The position numbers were made by a program, and so were the translations under genes. The notes under the pieces are model-generated. The model did no database searches, was not told the DNA's origin, and worked only from the letters and a program-made list of their open reading frames with translations. 64,000 bases of DNA from Muraenolepis orangiensis (lineage: Eukaryota > Chordata > Actinopteri > Gadiformes > Muraenolepididae), in assembly GCA_027704905.1 (NCBI GenBank), contig CM051007.1, positions 22,702,812 to 22,766,811 on the forward strand, in the 5' to 3' direction. This document shows, in pieces, positions 1 through 14,999 of this stretch (positions are counted from its first letter, which is position 1; each line of letters opens with the position of its first letter).

Positions 1-1124
1 GCCGTGTGCGGTATCCGCATAAAACAAAACAAATTACATTATCGGCTATTTAAATAGGTTTTACCTGTAAAATGATACCGCAACATATTCAGGTCAATAG
101 TTAAATCTGGAAATGGGTCTCTCTCTCTCTCTCTCTCTCTCTCTCGAAAGACTCTCTCTCTCGAAAGACTCTCTCTCTCTGTGTGAGAGTGTCTTTCGGA
201 GAGCTGACCTGCTGTTATTGTGGTTCCAAACACTCTTTCATTCTCCACCAAACTCTCTCAGGCTCCGCCCACTCTCCTCTGACGGATCAGGGAATGTACG
301 GCTTTTTGTAAGGACTCTTCATCTCTTTTTCTGTTTCTTAGCCATAACAACCTTCCCCTCCCTTATCCCATCCTCCCCCTTCTGTTCCTCTCTGTCTCCC
401 CCCTTCTGTTCCTCCCTGTCTCTCTGTTAATCAAGGCCACCTTCATATGTCTGTTTTGGTTTAGTTTATTGCATTCATTATTAAAAACTAAGACCCCCCC
501 CCCCCTCTCTCCTCTCTAGCATAATAATAATAATTATAATTATATTTGCCTTGGCTTACCTCTGTCTTATCTAGATACCAACGTGCATCATGTCATACAC
601 GCACATGCACAGACAAACAAACAAATAAACAAACAAATGCATGCACACACACACACACACACACGCATGCACGTACACACACACATGCATGCATGCGCAC
701 ACACAAAGTCATATGGGCCATTTCATGCTATACATAAGATCTGCAGTAGTATCCCCCAAGTCGCCCCTACGCTGTGGCTTAGTAATATCCCATAATAAGG
801 GGGTCCATCTTTAACATCACAGACGGGACTAAACCGTTTGTTTAGACTGGGCTATGGGTATGTCATTGATTTGTGAATGACACAAATCCCTGCCAGTCAG
901 TGATCTAGATTAAGAACTAAGTAGAGTTTGGTTACTCTTTAATTATTATGTCTGTGTGTGTTGTCTTGTAACAAGTATAGAATAAAACAGAATTATAAAA
1001 AATATTGTCATATTTGTCACTGGAAAATCAACCATGTTTGATAACCCTATGTTATGCTAGTAATATGGGGTGTTTATGATATATGTAACATAATGTACCC
1101 CACATGAACCAATGACCATGTATG

Positions 1125-1156
<32 letters not shown>

Positions 1157-1458
1157 GAAAGCTAAAAAGCCCATGCAAGGTTTTGAGTGAATAATGCAAT
1201 ATTTATTGAGTTTTGGGATTGGATATTAATGTTTGTATTTTGACAAAGGAGAAATATCTGGTAAAAAAAAAAGAAAACATGGACAATTTTCAACAATCAT
1301 AATTTTTGGAATGAAAAAATATGTTTGTATTGTATTTGTCACTTTATATTTGTATATTCACTGTGTACATTGTATTTTGGATCTGTAATCTTATTTCCTG
1401 TCTTCTTGTATCACCCCCCCGCAAACCCCCCCCCCCCTCCCTCCCTCCCTCCCTACAG
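1..1458. other. atat1 intron sequence, no exon recognised
   Basis: No convincing coding exon is seen here. It holds a CT-rich tract (about 117-190), short CA tracts (645-664), a (TATG)n run at about 1117-1152 and A/T-rich DNA. It lies upstream of the first recognised atat1 exon at 1459, which begins in mid-codon, so it is read as intron. The open frames in the CT and CA tracts are repeat artefacts. Confidence 0.6.
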
Positions 1459-1878
1459 TGGGTCAGTCCAGAAGGGGTCTCCCCAAAAAGGCGGAAGGAG
1501 AGATCAAGCCCTACTCTCTAATGGAGAGAGGAGGTGAGCGCTGACAGAATTTAGCCCTTGAACCAACCAGGATGGAAGGTGGTGCTGCTCAACACGCAGA
1601 CATGTCTGTTCTTGTGTCACTGACATGGAGCGGGCTCTGTAGCTGCCCTGTGTGACGCATATGTTCCCACTTACTGTCAACACTGCATGGAAAAGTGTGT
1701 TTTTGAGGGGGTGGGGGACATTTATTGACAGAATGTGGTTTGTGCTCTTAGCTTTACCTTCCTAAACAATGAGAACTAACCATATGATGACTCACCTCTG
1801 GTGTTTATGTGTCGCTGTTATAGCTTCGGTATGTACACAGGAGAAGCAGGATGACCCAAATATGTCTCTTGGGTCAAG

Positions 1879-1915
<37 letters not shown>

Positions 1916-4900
1916 CAATACAAACAAAGTTTGAGGGTGAACATGGAAACAACGTGGCCCAAGTGTCAGTGTTGTGTGAACAACTGACCGCATTCCAGGA
2001 CCCGATTGTGACTCAGACCACCACTGCCATAGCAATGTTGTTATGGAAACTGCCACTCAACTGCCACTCAACTGCCACTCTTAAAGCTATTTTACCGCCG
2101 GGTGTGAATGGGATTAGCCTTTACAGGCCGTTTGAAAATTATCATGCGACTACAATTGTCTGTGACTTGGTGACATCACACAGTGGGAAGTCCAAGTCTA
2201 TGATGCGATAGATCGGTCTACCAGTTGGTACAGTCCACTGGTAGACTGATCTATCCATCGTGGATTGCGCTGGACATGCCTACTGTGTGATGCCACCAAG
2301 GCACAAACAATTATAGTCGCATGACAATTTTGAAATGTTGGCCTGTACTGGCTTATCACACTCAACTGGCCGTATAATAGGAGCCCTTAAGAATTTACTT
2401 TGGTTTCGGAAATGAATGATTGACTATGTGTAAGGCAGGAAGAGAAAGAGAGAGTGCGTGGCAATATTCGGAACCATGGCACATGTTTAGAAGATTTTTT
2501 TTAATACTGCCGATATGCTCCTGGTGTGGTGTAATTTCAATGTTGTTTGAGGTACACACACTTTACACTTCCCGTCCTCCACGGCAGCGGTGCGTGCGGA
2601 GCAGAGTGCGATGCCGTGGCCGTTCCTGCCCCCGGCGTTGGGATCCTCCCCGTACTCGCGCTCCCACAGCGTGGGCTCATCCCCCAGCCACCTCCCCCCC
2701 GCCCCAGCCACGGCCCAGGGGCCAGCTCATACCCCTGGTGGACACAGGAGCCACCCGACGCCCCACTCCCTGCTCAGCGACAACCTCAAGGCAAGGCGCA
2801 CCAGGTACACTCCGGTTCGAAACCTTGCATGCTCCACCTCTGGATCCTATTAGGAGATGTATTTCCTCAACCAGACACCGGCAGGTCGGTGGCTCTTCTC
2901 AGTCTATGGCTGCAGTGTTGGTTTAAAGGGGCTGTAGGTAAGATTCAAGAGATATCATTTTAGTGTAATTTGCTACAAAAGCCATAGCCATCCATCAGCT
3001 ATTGGTGAGTGAAATGCTCTGTGAGAATATCTGTCCTGGTTGACTGTGCAGGTCTCTCTGAGAGACGATTTAGACTACGAGACGGTTTCAATTTAAGACC
3101 GCCTCATTTCTGACCAATCAGGGCATCTCTTCAGTGATTGGTTCGGGGAATCCCTCTCTCATCCCTGTCAATAACGTGTGTGCACACCGCATTACCATAG
3201 CTTCCACCACAGGTGTGTGAATGCAACACTTCTCAATGGCACGAATCTGTCTCTCTTCTGCTCTCTTTGCAACTCTGGAATCTTACCGCTTGTAGTTTGT
3301 AAGTCCCAGCTGTTCGATTATGGCTCCTCAGGGTCTAACACATGTTCATGTAAGGTTGACAATGATGTAGGACCAGCGTGACACTCTTGTTGAGGGGTGC
3401 CACGTCTTCGGCTGTGGAAACTAACATTGCTGTGGTTACATATCTCGTTAATCAGCTGTCATGTGCTAGACACAAAAGCACACTGTTGGCCGGAAGCCAA
3501 CAGTGACACTTCGTATTACACACCTCTCTGCATTTAACGTGGTTGTTCTGCTTTAACACTGCTGGTCTGTCGCTGCTTTAAATGGTTGTTTTCTTTCCTT
3601 GTCCCTCTCTCCAATCCTCCTCCTCCTCCTCCATGCGAACCCGTTTTTCACCTTCTACTCCTCTTCATTTTGCCGATATGAATTCTTCCCTCCTCCATGT
3701 TCTGCCATTCTTCTTATCTGATCGTATCTCTTCCATAGTTCCCTTAATCGATCTTAGCCGTGTTTCTATTGACCACTCTGGGACAAGCCTACCCTCCACT
3801 CTCCTTTAAAGGAAAGGCTGCGGTTTCTTAGCTTGATGGATGGCCTGCTTCCCTGTCACAGGGGGAAAGGGGAGTGCAGCAGCCCCACGAACACCATTTT
3901 GATTCCATGAAAATGGACAGAATGAACCGGGAGGGAGAGTGGCTGTCTTACTTCTTTTTGTAAAACTTCTACTGTTGCTCCCTAGCAAAAACAATTGAAA
4001 AGAAAGAGGATGGCTGTTTTCCTCTATTTGCCTTTGTTTTACTTTTTAAAAATAATACATTAAAATACACATACCACAGTATCATGTCTGCCTTTTGTCA
4101 ACCAGATGTACTACAACCCCTGTTTAGAGACAGTTATATGTATACATACATTGCAAAACATACAAAACTCCATCCCTGCTGCCATTTTTTTTCAAAATGA
4201 TTTCCCATCAATTATCTTTTGGCCTATGCACCCTTTGCTTTTTGTTATGGCTTCTTTTCTGTTGATTTTCTTCACGCTATTTTAGTTTTTTTAATTTTTA
4301 ATTTCAACATTTGTGTTCTACAATCCCTTTTGTTTCGCAATCCCCATCCTCCCCTCTGTCTTTGATGGCTTCCGGCAGCAAACACCTGCACGCTGTTGCC
4401 AGGGGCAACCAGCACTGTTGCCACATCGACAGCAGTGGCGGCGGCAGTCGGACCCTGCCGCCTTTGAGCCGGGACCAAGCGGCCTACCAGCTGCCAGGTG
4501 AGGGTGGTGTTCAAGGGGGCAGGACCACCACCACCACCACCACCACCACCAGTAGTACATTGTGTTCCACTGCTGCCTGCTGGGCCTCTTCCGGCTGGAG
4601 GTTAGGAGCAGTGTTGAGAAACAGAGGGACTGACACACAGCCAGTGGGGAACACAAACGCACACAGGTTGGGCCCGTCGCTCGGGAGAAGGTTTTTACGC
4701 ATAAACACTCTACTATGGAAACCAATCATATGTGTTTACCAATCATATTTGTTTTTATGTGTGGTCCAAAAATGGGTTAGCTGAACTGAAACGATGAACT
4801 GAAAATATACCTGGGAGATTTAAAAACGTACCCAAATATTGTTGACACAGCTGATACAGCATCAGGTTGATCGAATGACCAAGCAGGTCAAATTCATCAT

Positions 4901-5388
4901 TCATTAAGCCTCTCCAGCCTTAGTATAAGCTTATTATAACAAAAAAGGGGTAATGAGAAAGAATATTTAACAGTATCGTAGTGATCCATCCACCAGCCCA
5001 ATATGTGTCAGCCCCACCTTTACCTCTCCATATGTCACTTTATTTTCTAATCATGTCACCGTCTCCCACCCGCCGTCTCCCTCTGTTTAGGCCCCGCCCA
5101 CCTTCACTCCTGCCTCTGCAGGCATCCAAGAATCTGCCTCCCCTCGTCCCGCCGCCCCCCGTAGGCAGGCCCCAGGGGGCGGATCACGACCCCTGGGACA
5201 GGGGTGCTAAGACGTCCGTGCTCCCCGAGTGCGTAGCTCCGCCGGCCCCCCGCGGAGGAGAAGGGGCCACGCCGGGGTACCAGAAGGCCCTGCAGGGAGG
5301 CGCCTGGTCCTGGACCGTGGGGGAGGGCCCCCACACGGCCCAGTGGGTCAGACGGAAGCAGGAGCTCAGGGGTACCAGACCCTGGTGA
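1459..5388 (+). CDS. atat1: alpha-tubulin N-acetyltransferase 1, C-terminal exons (partial)
   Basis: ATAT1 acetylates Lys40 of alpha-tubulin inside the microtubule lumen. Only the disordered C-terminal tail is here; the acetyltransferase domain must lie left of the window. Exons read: 1459-1533, 2588-2804, 4379-4497 and a last exon starting at 5091 or 5122 and ending with TGA at 5386-5388. The first exon contains AEGEIKPYSLMER, matching the conserved AEGDIKPYS block of vertebrate ATAT1. The second begins AVRAEQSAMPWPF and is Pro/Ser-rich; the third has HLHAVARGNQHCC. The last ends SWTVGEG...RGTRPW, matching the human SWTVGGD...RSTRPW terminus. The first three exons join in phase. The third-to-fourth junction does not, so a short exon may be missed (4610-4665 is a candidate). 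Identity is firm, exact 3' structure is not. Confidence 0.82.
2095..2372. repeat. long inverted repeat (hairpin/MITE-like), atat1 intron
   Basis: Two arms of about 130 bases face each other around a short centre near 2223-2236. The inner arms read GATCGGTCTACCAGT and ACTGGTAGACTGATC, and similarity continues outward through CATCACACAG, CATGCGACTA and TACAGGCC. A large imperfect palindrome like this is typical of a foldback or MITE element. No coding capacity and no clear target-site duplication were found. Confidence 0.7.
2930..3260 (+). repeat. dispersed repeat, copy 1
   Basis: This non-coding stretch shares several blocks in the same order with 30055-30275: CAGCTATTGGTGAGTGAAAT, GACCAATCAGGGCATCTCTT, CTGTCAAT and GCAACACTTCTCAATG. 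The spacing is similar, so the two are copies of one interspersed repeat family, not gene sequence. Class unknown. Confidence 0.6.
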
Positions 5389-7448
5389 ACCCGGGTGGCA
5401 GGGGGAGATGAAGTTGTGCTAATGAAACCCTTCCAACGCTCCTCTGCTGCGCACATGTCTTGCCACGGCAACGGACCTTTCCCACAGAGGTGACCATTGT
5501 AGGACAAACACAGGTGTTTTTCATAACACTAATGATGGGTCTGCTCCTTTTATGTATGAGGACACGGGTAGTAGACTTCTTATCACTAGTTTAATCTACT
5601 ACCCGTGTCCTGGCACAAGGATCAGAGCAACAGAGGGGTCAGGACAGGACAGGACAGGTCAGGACAGGTCAGGTCAGGACCACGCGTAGGGGCTGGAATG
5701 TCGGCAATGATCAAATAATGGTCACAGATGGAATAAGTGCTTTTTGTGAGCTTGGTTTTGCACGTTTGTAGCATAACCGTATAAGTAGACATTCATTTGA
5801 GGGAAGACAGCCAGAGCTAGAATGTCCATTTACAAGTTACTGGTACTGCCACTAAAAAGTACTCTACTTGCCACTTTATTCACATCGATTTTTCACTTTT
5901 ATACTTATTTCAAGTGTTATGCTCTATGTAATGAAGAAAGAAAGAAAAACAATACTATATAACAAACAAAAAAGATGTCATGGTGGGATGTATTGTTTTG
6001 GTGTGAAATGATGAATGAACCCTAATTCACTCCCCAGATATCGGTGAGTAAGTCAAAAACAATCAAAGGCATTTGCATATATTTTTTATAATAAATTTCC
6101 ATGTGTGAAATTACAGTTGTGCATTCATTAGTGGTGTATGAAAAAATGTATACACATACTATAATCGCGATTCTTATCATATATGATTGTGACCCCAACA
6201 TTCACAGCCATAGCATTCATTCAAAATGCAATGGTAAACCTGGTAGACTGTTTACCTTTTTTTTTTTTTTTTTTAACTAATCCAAACTATCCTGGTTTAG
6301 GGGGAAACAACTGTTGACGGTCGAAATACATAACGCTATTTGCTGTGGAAGACTTTAAAGGGTTAAATCAGTGACGTCGACACATGTGGTCCATCTGATT
6401 GGATGCAAAGGACCAACGTCATCTTGCAAGTTCGAGTCAACAACCTGTTTCATAATAAACAAAGCTGTTCTTGGATTTTATCTTTTTTTTTTTTTAAGTA
6501 CAAAAGTATAACCCCGTATAACTGCGTGTCATTATGTCCCCCACCACTTCTTGAATTTGCGTATTTTGTCCCCATCACTTTTAAAAAGCATAATTTGTTA
6601 AACGTGTTCTGAAAGCCTTTCGCCAAGAAATGTTAACATGAGAACGCTTTGAGAAAGGTGTATTTGTGAGAAAATGTGTACCGTTATACCACATATGCCG
6701 TTATACATACTGATCACTTTGATCTATTATATTGCCTCAAGTCCCATATATTGAATCAATAAAATTACGTAGCCACCACTTAACACAGTGACGCCCTTGG
6801 CCCACTGCAATACAATTGTGTGAGTGTTCATACTAAGGAATCAAATGTTTAAAGTTGAATGACCATTAAACCAAACATAACAAATTACTTTATTTACATT
6901 TTACACAGAGCAACATTCAAGAAGATGTTACTCAACACATTTAAAACAGAAAGACTGGACAATATCAAGGTTACTCAGTGCTTGTGAGAGAAAAGTAAAA
7001 ATTGTAACTTTGAAAAGTATTATCTTTGCTCACAAATGTTTCCATGAATAGCATTTAAACTATCTAGCTGTTGGACGACTTTTTCACTATAGAGCCCATT
7101 CTTGCCCAACAGTTTTTCTTTGTTTCCAGGGAAGGAATCTTTGAATGTGCTCATTGGACCGTGAGGACTAAAACTGCGCCTAGTGTGAGGCCCACATAAG
7201 GAAGCTGTTTAATGATTAAGAAGAAGACATGTGCACAGTTTCACGGTTCACATAAAGAACTCCTTCTCCTCTGGGGATTAGTCCACATTTCACTCCGTCA
7301 CACTGGGCTGTTTAGACTGCAGGACCAATCCCATTATTTTTTTTTAAAGCAATTCCCTGACTTGGCCTTTTTAACTTACCTGAATCCCCTTCAGCCCCAT
7401 TCTGCATTGGGGCCAATGTACAGTACATTAAAATTCAGGTTGTTTTAA
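5389..7448. other. atat1-RGS tail-to-tail intergenic region
   Basis: No gene is recognised. It contains a GGACA/GGTCA-rich minisatellite at about 5638-5682, a perfect hairpin at 5559-5611, poly-T runs near 6255 and 6482, and A/T-rich sequence. It separates the atat1 stop from the RGS polyadenylation signal. No typical poly(A) signal for atat1 was picked out close to its stop. Confidence 0.5.
5478..5612 (+). repeat. dispersed repeat with perfect 17-bp hairpin
   Basis: The stretch AGGACAAACACAGGTGT...CTCCTTTTATGTATGAGGACACG recurs at 31336-31385 and, inverted, near 31880-31950, so it belongs to a dispersed family. Inside it, 5559-5575 and 5595-5611 form a perfect 17-base inverted repeat (AGGACACGGGTAGTAGA) with a 19-base loop. 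Confidence 0.6.
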
Positions 7449-7454
7449 TTTATT
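7449..7454 (-). terminator. poly(A) signal of the RGS gene
   Basis: AATAAA on the minus strand, about 130 bases downstream of the RGS stop codon. Position and sequence suit the mRNA 3' end. Confidence 0.55.
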
Positions 7455-7584
7455 CAATAAATAATATCAGCAACATCAAAACTGATGGGAATCAAACATA
7501 ACTGTTCATTCAGCAGGTGCGTGCAAACACACACACACTTGAATGTTTTTGTCCCTGCAAAAGTCCCTCCACTATGGGCAAGGT

Positions 7585-12022
<4,438 letters not shown>

Positions 12023-14999
12023 CGTGCTTTCGGCGGATTGCGATTCAGAGACGAGGAGCGAATAAGGGTCGAGAACTGAGAAAATGCGCCCTCGATTGTG
12101 TAGCGCTTTAGTGCGATTAAAGCGACGGAATTGTTTAAAAGTCTGTTTAGTCCGAGGATAGAAATGAAGCACAGCAAGCAAACTGATAAGAGAGATAGAG
12201 GAGGGGGGGGGGGTATACAAGGAGATAATGATAAACATGGGTCACACACAGCAACACACTGAACTGGTCACAAAATAAATAAACGACACAACTCGAAAGA
12301 AACACTACTTCGTTTCAAGCCAATGTTTCAAAACAGTCTCAATGTAATATTTCGACGCGGATCATAACAATAATACAATAAACGCTTTTACCTTGAGGTC
12401 GTGTTATCTCTCAGCCGTCCGGGTTGTCGCTACTTTGCAACATGCCGTAGTAACAACTTTACGCGTTTAGAGATTTCACTCCGCCACTTCGAAAAAAAGA
12501 GAGCCCTGCCACGACTCTTGGACTTTTTCCCAAACGTGTTTGTTCATAAATCATTACTCGACTTCTTATTTAACCTCGTCGGGCGTGCACCAGCGTAATT
12601 GCACCAGGAAAGTTCAGGTCACATTAAGGCGTCATACGGATGCCTCACATACACACCGGGTTTCAACTTGCACGTCACGCTAGAGCGTAGAGCGTAGACA
12701 CATGCGAACATGTCCTCATTATTCATTCACTATCGTAGGTGTGTCTGGGAGCCAAGAAGACTCCAACCCACTTCCAGAAGACCTTTGGTAAAGTTCCATT
12801 CGGAAATCAGTTTATGGACAGGAAATGATTGCCAAAAGGTGTACAAATAAAAATTGAAAATAAGATAATACAAAATAAACATATTGTGTGAAACGATTTA
12901 AAGACACAGTGGTGGGAGATGAGGGGGGAAGGACAAGAAAGGAGGGGAGTGAGGGGAGAGCTCTTGCACCTGACCCAAAGTTTCTCAGCAGGCAAATTAA
13001 CCAGAAAGTAGTCGGCCATGGGTCAATAGCATACTACTGTAGACTATACCTGGCTCTTTCAGTGGTATCAACATTTAATTTTACATCAAATATTGTATAC
13101 ATACAATACCACAATCTCTAAGTAGATCATGTATCACAAAGTATCATTCTTTCTAAGTGGTCATGTGTCATTTCAAATGTAAGACTATGTTCCCTAAGGT
13201 TGAATGATAATGATGTAAACCCTTCTTTGTAATCATTTCAAGTACCTGAAAAGGTTGCTTGTGGTAAAGGCATACCTTTTCCATCCTCATCCATCCAATA
13301 GGAGTATAACTGTTTGCGGTTCAGCTAAAGGGACTTAGTCAAACTGCAAGAATTCTCAGCATCACTTTTCAAACCAACGGGCAATGACATCGCCAACATC
13401 TCCTCAGAAGGAAACACACGGAGCTTCACCAGCAACTAAAAGTTGCTCCACCTACAGCAGACCATTGCTTGAATAAACCAAGCCATCCTGGAATCACCTC
13501 GCCAATCCAAAAACAAAAAACTGAAAATCGTTAAGAATAAAGCAACACATCTGCAAACTCCCTGTGTGCACCAGCAACGTTTATATTAATACAAACTCTG
13601 GCCTCAGAACGAATACGTCATCACCAATCATGGGCAATTCACTTCAAACACCCCCTGTCAATCATGCCCCACCTCTCACACATCAAGCCACCTTGAAGAC
13701 AACCAACATTCTCCCACAGTACACCGATAAACACCACACAATCTGCTTGTATTGTGATATTGCAAATTTCACATTCTGTATCCTACAAACATATGTTAAC
13801 CCACTATATGGCATTCAAAGCCTTGGTGAACTTGCACTTGGCCTGCATTTAGAACAAATCACTTTGTCCCAAGTCTCAAGTCGCCTACCTACAGTATTTT
13901 ATTTATTTTAATGGATGGAAACGAGTGAAAGCTCTGAGCTGTCCGATCAAGACAGATTCTTCCTGTCCTGTTCCTGCAGACACATTCCGGGGGCTGCCTC
14001 CCACGGATGCTGTCATCCCTTTCCTGATGAGTGAGCCAATGTTGTCAATGTCTGGAGCATTTGTGCAGGTGACTGTGTGTGTGTGTGTTTGTTCAATTAA
14101 AAATGATCTGCCTGTAAAAGGGTGTTCCTGGAGTAGGCCTGTATGCTTTGTGGGCTGATCCACTGCTGTTGACATGCTCGGTCCTCACTTATTTAGGTTA
14201 TTATGAAAAAACTGCAAGATCAGTTATCTCTTCTCCTCTTCTCTCTTTTTTCAACTGCATTATTTTATGCTTAAGGGTTGCAATTCACTAAAACACCTTA
14301 AAGGTCTAACTTATGATAGTCCAACAACAATCCCCCTAACATCAATGATCTCCCAGTCATCATTAACACATCCATAGTACATGTATATCTATATTGGAAT
14401 TCTAATTGCTCTACTGGAATATGTTGTATGAGTATGACTCACATTTAAATGTCTTTACAAAGTAAGGCTACCTAACTACAAAAGCGCTCAGGCATTTAAA
14501 TTGGACACTACCAACGTCATGCGGGGTCCTTACACAGGGGAAGCTCTAGCCCGCAGCTAGTTAACGGCTGTGTTTCATGTCCTCTCGTTGGCATATGAAA
14601 TAAATGCTTTTCAGGCGAGACGCCTTTAGCGTTGACAACTAAACGCTAACCCTTATTTCCAAATTTTACAGACGTAGCCATTTTTTTTCCCAGTGGAGCT
14701 TAGCCGGAGCTAGGTAGCTTTGTTCGCCTCCCACTTATCGGGATTAGCTAACGACAGCTAGCTAGCTGGCTAGCTAGCCACCAAGCTAACAACAATAATA
14801 ACAAACCAGCACCGCAGGCTTCGGGTTTAAGACTACGAATACGCGGACACGGGTCAAACCAGACTTTATTGTCGGACACGGATACAGTACATACATATAA
14901 TAGAGTTGTTGAGCGCTTAGGTTACAAAAGCTAGTTCTGTGCAGGCAATTACTACACAACCGCACAGCGTATCTGGTATCTGGCCGTTGTTCAGAAGCC
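12023..14999. promoter_or_regulatory. RGS/bag6 head-to-head upstream region
   Basis: The RGS gene starts leftward at 12022 and bag6 rightward at 15000, so this 3 kb holds both 5' UTRs and promoters. No TATA box or clear CpG island could be assigned. Visible items are a GCTAGCTAGC-rich palindromic patch at 14755-14780 just upstream of bag6, and an exon-like open stretch at 13984-14069 of unknown identity. The rest is A/T-rich without recognised genes. Confidence 0.4.

Noticed and set aside
113..430. Open frame on the plus strand in the CT-rich start of the window
   Set aside because: It is translated simple repeat (SLSLSLS) and C/T-rich sequence with no domain; it lies in the presumed atat1 intron.
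2487..2963. Other frames over 2487-2963, on both strands, including a minus-strand stretch with DEPTLWEREYGEDPN
   Set aside because: They overlap the atat1 exon 2588-2804, which joins in phase to the exons on both sides and matches the ATAT1 tail. I first considered PRRC2A for this Pro-rich exon and dropped it because AEGEIKPYS and the TRPW end fit ATAT1.
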